A stretch of 32,625 bases of DNA from NCBI GenBank assembly GCA_009861545.1, contig VXME01000143.1, forward strand, positions 1-32,625. Reading direction: 5' to 3'. Positions 9,701-17,759 of the stretch are shown one piece after another. The DNA comes from Acidobacteriota bacterium. Lineage in GTDB: Bacteria > Acidobacteriota > Vicinamibacteria > Vicinamibacterales > UBA8438. The position numbers and the translations under genes are program-made. Under the pieces are notes generated by a model that did not search any database, was not told the DNA's origin, and was given only the letters and a program-made list of their open reading frames with translations. Numbering within the stretch: the first letter of the stretch is position 1; each line of letters starts with the position of its first letter.

Positions 9701-11121
9701 GCCGCTCGTACTCGCGGCGTGAACGTGGCGATGCCGGGTTCGGGGACCCCCAGCGGCTTCATCGCGTAGGTGAAGTCGAGCTCGCCGCCGTAGAACCCGG
9801 CATGCGCCTGCGTGATCTCGAAGCGGTCGCGGGTCCAGACCAGATCGCCGTCCAGCTCGGGAAAGCGGAGTCCCGCCAGCGTGGCGTCCGCGCTGGCGAA
9901 CGAGCCGGTCAGCTCGCGCCCGCCCTCGAACAGATGCCACACACCGCTGAACGCGGCCTCCCCGGTGACCGTGAACTCGTCCCGCGCGAAGAAGATCTCC
10001 TTCATCGCCGGCAGGTCGATTGCCATCTCCCGCACGTTGTAGGTCGACTCCGGCCAGCTCAGCATGTCGACATGGCCGTCGACCCGCGCCGTGAAGCCGC
10101 GGTCGGCGGCCCACAGATCGATGTGCGTCAGATCGACCAGACCGCCGTCGAGCACGTAGTCGGCGTCCATGTCGATCGTCATCGGCTCGAAGTCGCCGAT
10201 GACGAGCGTCCCGCCGCGGAACTCGGCCGTCCCACCGTAGCCGGTGGATTTGCCCAGCGTCATGTCGATGTTGGGCGCGGTGATGCTCCACGGCGCCACG
10301 TGGTCCTCGTACACGAACTCGCCGTCGTAGGCGCGCAGGTGCTGCACGGTGGTGACGAAGATCCGGCCCTCTTCCCCTTCCTCCGCCACCGGTGCCGCGG
10401 CGCCCGCGTCGCCCGCGGGAAGTGTCGCTTCGGCTCCCTCGGCGCCGTCCGCCGGCTGGACGAACCGGGGAAAGCTCTGCCGCCCGTCGGAGAAAGACTC
10501 GACCAGCATGCGCCAGCCGCTCAGCTCGACGGCGTCCACGAGCACCTCGCCGTGCAACAGAGGCACCCACTCGGTCGAGATCTCGATGCGGTCCACCTGG
10601 AAGAACGGCCGGTCGCCGGGATTGAGGCCTCCGATCTCCAGGTCTTCGATCAGGAAGCGCCCCGGCGCCACATACGTGCTGAGCCGGCCGATGGTGACCG
10701 GCCGGTCGATGTAGTCGGCGAACGCCCGTTCCGCCTGTGCGCGCAGGCTCGGCCCGAGATCGATCGTGGTCACGGAGACGAGGATGCCCGCGACGACCGC
10801 CACCACGGCGATGGTCGTCCACACGAGCGACCGGCGCACTCCCGGCCGCAGGCGCCGGGCCCAACGCCACCGCAGGGGGCGCAACCCCAGCCGCCTCACC
10901 TGGCGTGTCCAAACGGTGAGGAGCGTGTTGGCGGGAGAACGCGTGTCACCGGTCTGCCGCGGGCGCTTCCAGCGCGCGAGGATGGCGGCCGCCCGCGACA
11001 CGACCGCCTTCACCGCGGGCGCGAAGTCGACACGCTTCGCTGCGGACCGCTTCGCCGGCGGCTGCTCCGCGGCCGGCGCGGCGAAGAGAATGCTGCCGGG
11101 CCGCGACGGTTCGTCTGGCAT
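6742..11121 (-). CDS. tamB: TamB / DUF490-family translocation and assembly protein
   Basis: A large AsmA-superfamily protein expected to span the periplasm from an inner-membrane anchor and to work with an Omp85 partner, or in lipid transport. It has 1459 residues, in the range of known TamB proteins. A transmembrane helix lies at about 98-120, followed by YIDRPVTIGRLSTYVAPGRF, typical of the start of the AsmA-like region, then long repetitive beta-strand sequence. The C-terminal TamB domain is recognisable in LLGNAEIERGQIYFEGNRY, GLTGSLDRLEPPTLESDPPL and QQFEIVGLLLG. The last residue is phenylalanine. The roughly 97 residues before the membrane helix are unusually long, basic and proline/alanine-rich; a later GTG start is possible. 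It lies 19 nt downstream of the biotin carrier gene and overlaps the Omp85 gene. Confidence 0.93.
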   Translation of the reverse strand: MPDEPSRPGSILFAAPAAEQPPAKRSAAKRVDFAPAVKAVVSRAAAILARWKRPRQTGDTRSPANTLLTVWTRQVRRLGLRPLRWRWARRLRPGVRRSLVWTTIAVVAVVAGILVSVTTIDLGPSLRAQAERAFADYIDRPVTIGRLSTYVAPGRFLIEDLEIGGLNPGDRPFFQVDRIEISTEWVPLLHGEVLVDAVELSGWRMLVESFSDGRQSFPRFVQPADGAEGAEATLPAGDAGAAAPVAEEGEEGRIFVTTVQHLRAYDGEFVYEDHVAPWSITAPNIDMTLGKSTGYGGTAEFRGGTLVIGDFEPMTIDMDADYVLDGGLVDLTHIDLWAADRGFTARVDGHVDMLSWPESTYNVREMAIDLPAMKEIFFARDEFTVTGEAAFSGVWHLFEGGRELTGSFASADATLAGLRFPELDGDLVWTRDRFEITQAHAGFYGGELDFTYAMKPLGVPEPGIATFTPRVRAAALEPLLDDLGVPGARPRGRLAGELSLAWPLGRFAERQGGGEVSVAPPAGVSLLPRGGLPAPREGWPHDAQPFEPAADPWRFPFGGDMRFTFEPDGVDIAPSWFATPLTAMTLEGRTAWGRGSRIPFHVASADWQESDRVMAAVMTAFGRPTGDLAIDGSGTMTGVMLGALTSPRIEAAFAGDAIGAWNVEWGRGAGDIVVEDSILEVTGARFRQTASSLAVDGRFAIGAARSGGEQINARFEVDALPAQYIRDAFELEGYTIDGPTYGQIRLYGDYGAPLGFGRMRLGAGLAYGEPFDEAEADLRFDGDGVWLNGLTVRQGDGEVTGAMYVQWNGTYSVTADARGLQLSASRMAERVPVAVAGRIAAAISGAGAFADPRYEIRGTMADVTMAGAAVGEVTGRLDVAGGVMNVELEAASPDVAVSGSGRIGLVDEAPARFRFSVTNTRLDPFARALQPGLSAMTALVASGTVTVDGELLDLDRLGVDVRADRLALTVFDFELENDGPVRLSLADNVVHVDRMRLRGEETNLELAGDVALADERFALRAEGNAGLGILEGLIPDVRSRGTMRLAADIGGSLDAPVVTGAARVTNGRVRHLSLPHALDAVNGRVILEPGGVRFDELTAELGGGPVGFGGRVGLEGYRLGDLDVTATGRDISLRYPEGIRSRVDAELVLQGSVDAPTLGGLVTVQDAIWLELFESDGGLMNLMGNETADGPPETTLPLRFDLRISAPSSLRISDNRAQIVASADLTLTGTLDRPSLLGNAEIERGQIYFEGNRYRLTRGSVGFTNPVAMEPFLDVEAETDIRVPGQTYRITLGLTGSLDRLEPPTLESDPPLQQFEIVGLLLGDVRDPQQAEIRTLRAPEASQQGLLMQGIGAGLLNNPVLAEVGGVVERSFGVDTFEITPSLDDPAAQQSTQLVPTARVLIGKRISDRGHLTFSRAVSGSNQDLIVVFEYDATDRLSWVLSQNEDLTYALDVRVRHAF

Positions 11122-11140
11122 CGATTCGTCCGCCGATCGC

Positions 11141-11668
11141 TCACTCGATGGCGGCCAACAACCGGCCGGCCTCTACCGACATGCCTTCGGTGACCGGCAC
11201 CTCGGTGACCGTGCCGGCCCGCGGGGCGCCCAGCTCGTTCTCCATCTTCATGGCCTCGACGACCACCAGCGGCTGGCGGGCCTCGACCTGGTCGCCGGGC
11301 GCCGCCAGCACCCGCACCACCTTGCCGGGCATCGGAGCGACGAGCCGCGACGCGCCGCCCGCGGCGCCGCCGGGGGCGTCCCCGGCCGCTCGCCGGCCGT
11401 TGATCACCGTATCGACGACCACGTTGCCGATGTGCACCCGCGTCAATCCGTTCGGGCCGGTCGGCACGCAGCGCACCTGCCGGCTCGCGGCGCCGGCGCC
11501 GGTCCGCACCAGCGACAGCAGCATCCCGCGCCGATCGCGTTCCACGAGGCGCGCATCGACCTCCCGCGTCGTCCCGTCCCACGACACGCGCACGCGCCCG
11601 GGGCGCGCCGCATCCGGCTCGACGCTGACGTCGCGCACGTTGCCGTTGACCTCGATCTCGATTCGCAT
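11141..11668 (-). CDS. Biotin carboxyl carrier protein of acyl-CoA carboxylase
   Basis: Carries carboxybiotin between the biotin carboxylase and carboxyltransferase encoded just upstream. The 175 residues have a beta-rich N-terminal part of about 90 residues and a C-terminal biotinyl domain. This starts at LVAPMPGKVVRV and contains VVEAMKMENEL, where K141 is the biotinylated lysine. The N-terminal part resembles the linker region found between BC and biotinyl domains of propionyl- or methylcrotonyl-CoA carboxylase alpha subunits, so this looks like a split alpha subunit. The ATG at 11668 lies 11 nt after the stop of the biotin carboxylase gene. The frame stays open far upstream, but only as overlap with the neighbouring gene, so this ATG is preferred. 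A lipoyl domain is unlikely because MKM rather than DKA flanks the lysine. Confidence 0.92.
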   Translation of the reverse strand: MRIEIEVNGNVRDVSVEPDAARPGRVRVSWDGTTREVDARLVERDRRGMLLSLVRTGAGAASRQVRCVPTGPNGLTRVHIGNVVVDTVINGRRAAGDAPGGAAGGASRLVAPMPGKVVRVLAAPGDQVEARQPLVVVEAMKMENELGAPRAGTVTEVPVTEGMSVEAGRLLAAIE

Positions 11669-11679
11669 GCCGGATGCGC

Positions 11680-13197
11680 CTATCGTAGTCCCTCGACCCG
11701 CGCCGCCTGCTTCCAGCGCCCGCCGGCCGCCGTACCCGCGCCGGGGCCGGCCCCGACTGCCGCGCGCCCCAGCGTCACGGACAACGCCGCGGCGATGACG
11801 GCGAGCTCCTCGGCGTCGTCCGGCGGGTCGACGAAATCGGTTCCGTCCCTTCCGGCCAGCACGCGGTCGAGAAACGTGGTGTCGAAGCGTGCGGCGACGA
11901 AGTCGTCGTGACGAAGCAGCCACCGGAACATCGGAACGGTGGTCGGCACGCCGCCGATGTCGTACTCCGCGAGGGCCCGGTCCATGCGATCGATGGCCAG
12001 ACGGCGATCCGCCGCGTGGGCGATCACCTTGGCCACCATCGAGTCGTAGTGCACGGGCACCTCGAAACCGGCCGCGACGCCGGCGTCGACGCGGATGCCG
12101 GGACCCTCGGGCGGACGATGCGTCTCGAGCAGTCCGGGACACGGCATGAAGCCCGCGTTCGGATCCTCGGCATAGACGCGGCACTCGATGGCGTGGCCGT
12201 CCGGTGCGAGCGCCCGCTCGGGATCGATCTCCAGACGCTCTCCCTGCGCGACCCGGAGCTGCCAGCGCACGAGATCGATGCCGGTCACCATCTCGGTGAT
12301 CGGATGCTCGACCTGCAGCCGGGTGTTCATCTCCAGGAAATAAAAGTTCCCCGACTCGTCGAGCAGGAACTCGATGGTGCCGGCGTTCGTGTACCCGACC
12401 TCCGCGGCCAGCCGGGCCGCGGCGGACGCGAGCGCGCGCCGGGTCTCGATGTGGACCACCGGCGACGGCGTCTCCTCGATCACCTTCTGATGGCGCCGCT
12501 GAATCGAGCACTCCCGCTCGACGAAGGGCACCACGCCGCCGTGCTCGTCCGCGAGAAGCTGCACCTCGATGTGCCGGCCCCGCTCGATGCAGCGCTCCAG
12601 GTAGACCGCGCCGTCGCCGAACGCCGACGCGGCCTCGGACCGCGCGCCCTGCACCGCGCGCGGCAACCCGTCCGGCTCGCGCACCAGCCGCATCCCCTTG
12701 CCGCCCCCGCCGGCGACCGCCTTGACGAAGATCGGATAGCCGATGGCGTCGCCCGCCTCCTGCAGCTCGGCCTCGGTCGCTCCCTCGGGCAGCGGGCCGC
12801 CGCTGCCCGGCACGATCGGCACGCCGGCCCGTCCAGCCGCCTCGCGCGCCGCGGTCTTGCCGCCCATCAACTCGATGACCCCGGCCGGCGGGCCTATGAA
12901 CGTGAGCCCGGCATCGGCGACGGCCTGGGCGAACCCGGCGTTCTCGGCCAGGAACCCGTAACCGGGATGCACTGCGTCGGCGCCGGTGCGGCGCGCCGCC
13001 GCGATGATCTTCTCGACGTGCAGGTAGCTGGCGGCCGGCTCGTCCGCCTCGAGCGCCACCGCCTCGTCGGCGTAGCGGACGTGCGGGGCCAGCCGGTCAC
13101 AGTCGGAATAGACGGCGACCGTCAGCAGCCCCATCTCGCGGCACCCGCGCATGATTCGGACCGCGATCTCGCCGCGGTTGGCGATGAGCACCTTCAT
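11680..13197 (-). CDS. Biotin carboxylase subunit of acetyl/propionyl-CoA carboxylase
   Basis: ATP-dependent carboxylation of biotin on the carrier protein. The 505 residues open with MKVLIANRGEIAVRIMRGCR, the standard start of the biotin carboxylase N-terminal domain. They then show DAVHPGYGFLAENA, the ATP-grasp glycine loop AVAGGGGKGMRL, ERECSIQRRHQKVIEE, and at about 289-299 EMNTRLQVEHP with metal-binding and catalytic residues. A further 50 or so residues extend beyond the usual ~450-residue AccC core, ending in a low-complexity Gly/Ala stretch. Together with the carrier gene 11 nt downstream and the carboxyltransferase gene 112 nt upstream it makes a complete acyl-CoA carboxylase. Fatty-acid AccC is possible, but the PccB-type neighbour favours an acyl-CoA carboxylase such as propionyl-CoA carboxylase. 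Confidence 0.93.
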   Translation of the reverse strand: MKVLIANRGEIAVRIMRGCREMGLLTVAVYSDCDRLAPHVRYADEAVALEADEPAASYLHVEKIIAAARRTGADAVHPGYGFLAENAGFAQAVADAGLTFIGPPAGVIELMGGKTAAREAAGRAGVPIVPGSGGPLPEGATEAELQEAGDAIGYPIFVKAVAGGGGKGMRLVREPDGLPRAVQGARSEAASAFGDGAVYLERCIERGRHIEVQLLADEHGGVVPFVERECSIQRRHQKVIEETPSPVVHIETRRALASAAARLAAEVGYTNAGTIEFLLDESGNFYFLEMNTRLQVEHPITEMVTGIDLVRWQLRVAQGERLEIDPERALAPDGHAIECRVYAEDPNAGFMPCPGLLETHRPPEGPGIRVDAGVAAGFEVPVHYDSMVAKVIAHAADRRLAIDRMDRALAEYDIGGVPTTVPMFRWLLRHDDFVAARFDTTFLDRVLAGRDGTDFVDPPDDAEELAVIAAALSVTLGRAAVGAGPGAGTAAGGRWKQAARVEGLR

Positions 13198-13309
13198 CGG
13201 CAGTTCGTCTCCCTATCGTACTGCACTACTGGCGCCGATTCGCGTCGCGTGCACCCCTGCCACACGCCCCGCTCCGAGGCGGTACGATCCGGGCACGCCG
13301 GCGCGCGGG

Positions 13310-14851
13310 TCACAGCGGGATGTTGCCGTGCTTCTTCGGGGGGTTCCGGTCCCGCTTGCCGTCGAGGCTGCGCAGGGCCGCGACGATGCGCGGGCGGGTC
13401 GTGCGCGGCGCGATGACCTCGTCGAGGAAACCGCGGCCGGCGGCGACGAACGGGTTGGCCAGCTTGTCGCGGAACTCCCGCACCTTCGACGCGCGTAGCG
13501 CGTCGGGATCCTCTGCCGCGTCCAGCTCCCGCTTGTAGAGGATGTTCACCGCTCCCTCGGGTCCCATGACCGCGACCTCCGCGGTCGGCCAGGCCAGGTT
13601 GACGTCGGTCCGGATGTGCTTGCTCGCCATCACGCAGTAGGCGCCCCCGTAGGCCTTGCGGGCGACCACCGTCACCTTCGGAACGGTCGCCTCGGCGAAC
13701 GCGTAGAGCAGCTTCGCCCCGTGCTTGATGATGCCGCCGTACTCCTGCACGGTCCCCGGGAGGAAACCCGGCACGTCCTCGAACGTCACCAGCGGCAGAT
13801 TGAACGCATCGCAGAAGCGGACGAACCGGGCGCCCTTGATCGAGGCGTCGATGTCGAGCGCCCCCGCGAGGTGCGCCGGCTGGTTCGCCACCACGCCGAC
13901 CGGCTGCCCCCCGAACCGCGCGAAGCCGACCACGATGTTCGGTGCGAAGTGCCGGTGAACCTCCAGGAACTCGCCGTCGTCGCCGACCGCCCGAATCAGG
14001 TCCAGCATGTCGTAGGGCTGGTTCGGGGACTCGGGCACGAGGGTGTCGAGCTGCGGATCCTCCCGGTCGGCCGGGTCGGCCGTCTCGACGCGCGGCGGAT
14101 CGTCGAGATTGTTGGAGGGCAGGTAGCCGAGCAGCGTGCGCAGCAGCGCCAGGCAGTCCTTGTCGGTCGGGACCGCGAAGTGGGCGGCGCCGCTCTTCGC
14201 GTTGTGCGTCATCGCCCCGCCGAGCTCGTCCTTGGTCACCTCCTCGTGGGTGACGGTGCGAATCACGTCCGGCCCGGTCACGAACATGTAGCTGGTCCCC
14301 TCGACCATCACCGTGAAGTCGGTGATAGCCGGGGAATAGACCGCTCCCCCGGCGCACGGCCCCATGATGGCCGAGAGCTGCGGGATGACGCCGGAGGCGA
14401 GCGTGTTCCGCAGGAAGATGTCGGCGTAGCCGGCCAGCGAAGCGACCCCCTCCTGGATCCGGGCGCCGCCCGAGTCGTTGAGGCCGACCACCGGCGCGCC
14501 GTTCTTCATCGCCAGATCCATTATCTTGACGATCTTCGCGGCGTTCGTTTCCGACAGCGACCCGCCGAACACCGTGAAGTCCTGCGCGAACGCGTAGACG
14601 AGGCGCCCCTCGACCTCGCCGTGGCCGGCCACCACGCCGTCGCCCGGCACGAGCTGCGTCTCCATGCCGAAGTCGCGGCAGCGGTGGGTAACCAGCTTGT
14701 CGACCTCGCGGAACGTGCCGGGATCGAAGAAGAGGTCGATCCGCTCGCGGGCGGTCAGCTTGCCCGCATCGTGCTGCCGCCGTTGCCGGGCCTCGCCGCC
14801 GCCCGCTTCCGCACGACGCTCGTAGTCCGCCAGCGTGTCCAGTCTGTCCAT
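13310..14851 (-). CDS. pccB: Acyl-CoA carboxylase carboxyltransferase subunit (propionyl-CoA carboxylase beta type)
   Basis: Transfers the carboxyl group from biotin to an acyl-CoA, most likely propionyl-CoA to give methylmalonyl-CoA. The 513 residues match the length of PccB and methylmalonyl-CoA decarboxylase alpha subunits. Crotonase-fold glycine motifs are present: [12 protein letters not shown] near the start, [11 protein letters not shown] near residue 128, [36 protein letters not shown], and [12 protein letters not shown] near residue 401. It ends in GNIPL, the usual tail of this family. The ATG at 14851 is 41 nt after the transaldolase stop. Substrate cannot be fixed from sequence alone; a sodium-pumping decarboxylase is less likely because no membrane subunit genes are present and a biotin carboxylase is. 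Confidence 0.92.
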   Translation of the reverse strand: MDRLDTLADYERRAEAGGGEARQRRQHDAGKLTARERIDLFFDPGTFREVDKLVTHRCRDFGMETQLVPGDGVVAGHGEVEGRLVYAFAQDFTVFGGSLSETNAAKIVKIMDLAMKNGAPVVGLNDSGGARIQEGVASLAGYADIFLRNTLASGVIPQLSAIMGPCAGGAVYSPAITDFTVMVEGTSYMFVTGPDVIRTVTHEEVTKDELGGAMTHNAKSGAAHFAVPTDKDCLALLRTLLGYLPSNNLDDPPRVETADPADREDPQLDTLVPESPNQPYDMLDLIRAVGDDGEFLEVHRHFAPNIVVGFARFGGQPVGVVANQPAHLAGALDIDASIKGARFVRFCDAFNLPLVTFEDVPGFLPGTVQEYGGIIKHGAKLLYAFAEATVPKVTVVARKAYGGAYCVMASKHIRTDVNLAWPTAEVAVMGPEGAVNILYKRELDAAEDPDALRASKVREFRDKLANPFVAAGRGFLDEVIAPRTTRPRIVAALRSLDGKRDRNPPKKHGNIPL

Positions 14852-14892
14852 GCCGTGAGTCCGTCGGTTCGAGGAGCGCGGCGCCGGCCCCG

Positions 14893-15546
14893 CTAGGCCC
14901 TGACGGCCTGCGCCTTGTCCCAGTCGGCCAGGAACTTCGCCAAGCCGATGTCGGTGAGCGGGTGATTGAACAGCATGTCGATGACCTTCGGGGGGCAGGT
15001 GCAGACGTCCGCGCCCATGCGGGCCGCCTCGACCACGTGGGCCGGGCCGCGCACGCTCGCCACGAGGACCTCGGTCTCGAACTCGTAGTTCTCGTAGATC
15101 TCGACGATGCGGCCGACCAGGTCCATGCCGTCGGTCGCGATGTCCTCGATGCGGCCGACGAACGGGCTGACGAACGCCGCGCCGACCTTGGCCGCCAGCA
15201 GCGCCTGCGCGGGCGAGAAGACCAGCGTCACGTTGACGCGGATTCCCTCGCCGGAGAGCGCCGCGCACGCCTGGACGCCGGCCTTGCCGAACGGCACCTT
15301 GACCACGATGTGCTCGTCGATGGCGGCGAGCCGGCGTCCCTCGCCGATCATCCCGTCCGCGTCCGTCGCGACCACCTCGGCGCTCACCGGTCCACCGACG
15401 GCCCGGCAGATCCGCGCGAGGGTCTCGTGCGGATCGCCCGGCTCCTTCGCCAGCAGCGACGGGTTGGTGGTCACGCCGTCGACGATGTGCAACGGGACCA
15501 GGGCCTCGACGGTCTCGGGGTTCGCGCTGTCCACGAAGATCTTCAC
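14893..15546 (-). CDS. FSA-type transaldolase / fructose-6-phosphate aldolase family protein
   Basis: A TIM-barrel Schiff-base aldolase moving a three-carbon ketol unit in the pentose phosphate pathway, or cleaving fructose 6-phosphate. The 217 residues match the short family (about 215-220) rather than TalB (about 317). Signatures are [11 protein letters not shown] at the start, [13 protein letters not shown], and HIVVKVPF with K83 as the Schiff-base lysine. These are followed by [19 protein letters not shown] and [10 protein letters not shown]. The start is GTG 15546, supported by AGGAGA at 15559-15554 and by alignment of the family N-terminus exactly there. It lies 35 nt after the FAH-family gene. 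Whether the true activity is transaldolase or fructose-6-phosphate aldolase is not decided by what I can see. Confidence 0.9.
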   Translation of the reverse strand: MKIFVDSANPETVEALVPLHIVDGVTTNPSLLAKEPGDPHETLARICRAVGGPVSAEVVATDADGMIGEGRRLAAIDEHIVVKVPFGKAGVQACAALSGEGIRVNVTLVFSPAQALLAAKVGAAFVSPFVGRIEDIATDGMDLVGRIVEIYENYEFETEVLVASVRGPAHVVEAARMGADVCTCPPKVIDMLFNHPLTDIGLAKFLADWDKAQAVRA

Positions 15547-15553
15547 GAGCGGT

Positions 15554-15559
15554 TCTCCT
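15554..15559 (-). promoter_or_regulatory. Ribosome-binding site fixing the GTG start of the transaldolase
   Basis: AGGAGA on the minus strand lies seven bases before GTG 15546. No ATG is available at the family N-terminus, so this site decides the start. Confidence 0.6.
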
Positions 15560-15581
15560 GCATGCGGATCGGCTCCGCGCT

Positions 15582-16340
15582 TCAGCCGGCCACCACGTCG
15601 TTGACGAGCTCGCCGATGCCCTCCACGGTAATCGCCACCCGATCGCCCGGCGCGAGGGGCCCGACCCCGGGCGGGGTCCCCGTCGCGATGACGTCGCCCG
15701 GCAGCAGCGTCATCACGTGGCTCACGAACTCCACCACGCGCTCCGGCGGGAAGATCATCTCCCGCGTGCTCGACGCCTGCCGCGTGTCGCCGTTGACCGT
15801 CGAGCCGACGGCCAGCCCCGTCCAGTCCAGCCCGACGGCGATGGCCGGGCCGACCGGCGCGAACGTGTCGAAGCCCTTCGCCCGCGTGTACTGCACGTCC
15901 CGCTTCTGCAGGTCCCGATCCGTCACGTCGTTGACGCACGTCAGCCCCAGCACGTAGTCGCGCGCCTCGGCGGCCCGCACGTTGCGCGCCGTACGCCCGA
16001 TGACGATGCCGACCTCCGCCTCGTAGTCCACGCGGCCCGCGCCCGGAGGAATCACGATCGACGATCCCGGCCCGATCACGGCGGACGGCGGCTTCAGAAA
16101 GATGAGCGGCTCTTTCGGCAGCGCCTTGCCCATCTCCTTCGCGTGGTCCCGGTAGTTGAGACCGACCGCGACGATCTTCGACGGCGTCACCGGCGGCAGC
16201 ACCCGCAGGCCGGCAGGTTCGACGGCGTCACCGGGCCGATGCTCTCCGAACAGGTCGCCGTCGAGCCGGCGCCAGGCGCCGTCCCGCTCGATCACGAGCT
16301 GCGCCCGCCCGTCGATCTCGATGCGATATACGCGTGTCAT
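15582..16340 (-). CDS. Fumarylacetoacetate hydrolase (FAH) family protein
   Basis: A metal-dependent enzyme of the FAH fold, acting on a beta-diketo or acylpyruvate-like acid; the exact substrate is unknown. The 252 residues have a small N-terminal domain (1-50) and then the FAH core starting at [19 protein letters not shown]. The divalent-metal ligands are visible as VDYEAEVG (E107, E109) and [10 protein letters not shown] (D138). Further motifs are [13 protein letters not shown] and [18 protein letters not shown]. This short architecture is typical of acylpyruvases and 2-hydroxyhepta-2,4-diene-1,7-dioate isomerase-like proteins, not of the longer tyrosine-pathway FAH. There are no aromatic-degradation genes around it, so context gives no substrate. 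It starts 21 nt after the lipoprotein gene. Confidence 0.9.
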   Translation of the reverse strand: MTRVYRIEIDGRAQLVIERDGAWRRLDGDLFGEHRPGDAVEPAGLRVLPPVTPSKIVAVGLNYRDHAKEMGKALPKEPLIFLKPPSAVIGPGSSIVIPPGAGRVDYEAEVGIVIGRTARNVRAAEARDYVLGLTCVNDVTDRDLQKRDVQYTRAKGFDTFAPVGPAIAVGLDWTGLAVGSTVNGDTRQASSTREMIFPPERVVEFVSHVMTLLPGDVIATGTPPGVGPLAPGDRVAITVEGIGELVNDVVAG

Positions 16341-16361
16341 GAATCACCTTGCGGCCGTCAT

Positions 16362-17759
16362 CTAACGGGCTGTCTCCGTCACCGGCTCCGAAGGCGGACT
16401 CGCGTTCGGCGGGACCGCGGTATCGAGCGCCAGCACCCGGTAGACGTAGCGCCCGCCCGCCGTGACGTCGGTATCCTGGAACGCCGTCTCGACGAGCGGC
16501 TCGACCGTGAGCGGTTGGAGTGTCGCATCTGGCGGCGTTCCGCGCAAGACCACGTAGCCGGCGAGGTCGCCCTCGCCGTTGTCGTCCCAGACGAGGCTGA
16601 TGCCGTTCGTGTCGACCACCGCGATGAGGCCGGTGGGGGCCGCGGGCGGAAACGTGTCGGTCAGAACGGCGCAGGTCGCCGGCGATGCGTCGCCGAGCAG
16701 TTGCAATCCGTCCTCCGGCGACTCGTTCTGCAGACGCCTCGAGGGGACGTAGTCGAGGACGCGCACCGCGTAGCAGCGGGTCTCCGGGAAAGTCGGATCG
16801 GCGTCGGTATAGGACGCTTCGGAATCGGGATCGGCGAGCCGTTGCGGGCGCTCGACGTCGGGATCTCCGGATGCCGCCACGTCGTACACCACGTATGCCG
16901 ACGGTTCCGGCCCCTCCACGACCGGGGTCGACTCGAGAATCGGCGACTCGACCTCCTCCGCCTGCACCGGCAACCGGAACGTGGGCGGCTCCTGCCAGAC
17001 GATCTCGATCTGCCCGGCGTCGTACGACACCGCGGCCGGCCCCGGGGGCAGCGGCGGGACGACGAGCGGCACATCGACCAGATCGGACGGTTCGCCCGGC
17101 CGGTTCCGCGACGATACCGCGAACGCGACGTAGGAACGAATCGGAGGCTCCGGCGCCGGGGGAGAGACCAGCGGCATCGGGGGGACCTTCTCCGTCTCGT
17201 CGTCCTCGTCGTCCTCGTCGTCCTCGTCCGGATCACCCACGGTCACCGGTACGAGCGTCTCGGGCGTCAAGCGCTCGACCACGGTCACCGCCTCCCCCTG
17301 GACCACCTCGAAGAACGCCACCGGACCGGTAGCCGCGTCGCGGTTCTGGACATCGTCGAGCATGTCGGCGAGCGTGGGCTCGGGCTCGGAAGAAGCGTCC
17401 GCCGGTTCAACGGAGAACGCATCGTCGGGAAGGCGCACCGGCAGAACGGCGATCAGCGTCGCGACATCGAGCCAGTCTTCCGAGAATTCCTCGCGCAGCC
17501 CCAGCTCGGTCGGCTGCGTGGTCAGCGCGTAGACCTCGATCCACTCGATGTCGCCCGGCGTCGTGCCGTCGGAGTCGCTGTCCGGCGCATCGAACTCCAG
17601 GTAGACGCGGTCGCCCAGGCGGGTCGCTTCGGGGGCGGAGATCGTGTCCGGCAGGATGATCAGCGGCGGGCGCGGAGCGCCCCGTGCCCCGCAGGCCACC
17701 AGCAGCCCCCCGAGCATCAGTACGGCGACGAACCCGAGTGCCGCCCGGAAACGAGTCAC
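16362..17759 (-). CDS. Fibronectin type III-like lipoprotein
   Basis: A probable lipoprotein of unknown function. The 465 residues begin with a signal peptide ending in GGLLVAC, so C23 would be lipidated. Fibronectin type III-like beta sandwiches can be seen at the C-terminus (from [21 protein letters not shown] to YVYRVLALD, about 375-450) and, less clearly, around residue 240 ([20 protein letters not shown]). A very acidic run DEDDEDDE near 180-187 separates the N-terminal part. The start is GTG 17759, which overlaps the hslU stop by four bases (GTGA), implying translational coupling. An ATG start is not available nearby. Binding to protein or polysaccharide at the cell surface is a guess from the fold only. 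Confidence 0.8.
   Translation of the reverse strand: MTRFRAALGFVAVLMLGGLLVACGARGAPRPPLIILPDTISAPEATRLGDRVYLEFDAPDSDSDGTTPGDIEWIEVYALTTQPTELGLREEFSEDWLDVATLIAVLPVRLPDDAFSVEPADASSEPEPTLADMLDDVQNRDAATGPVAFFEVVQGEAVTVVERLTPETLVPVTVGDPDEDDEDDEDDETEKVPPMPLVSPPAPEPPIRSYVAFAVSSRNRPGEPSDLVDVPLVVPPLPPGPAAVSYDAGQIEIVWQEPPTFRLPVQAEEVESPILESTPVVEGPEPSAYVVYDVAASGDPDVERPQRLADPDSEASYTDADPTFPETRCYAVRVLDYVPSRRLQNESPEDGLQLLGDASPATCAVLTDTFPPAAPTGLIAVVDTNGISLVWDDNGEGDLAGYVVLRGTPPDATLQPLTVEPLVETAFQDTDVTAGGRYVYRVLALDTAVPPNASPPSEPVTETAR
17197..17229. repeat. 9-bp tandem repeat coding for an acidic run
   Basis: TCGTCGTCC is repeated about 3.5 times within the lipoprotein gene and encodes the acidic Asp-Glu run on the minus strand. 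The unit is a multiple of three, so slippage would change length without breaking the frame. Confidence 0.7.
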
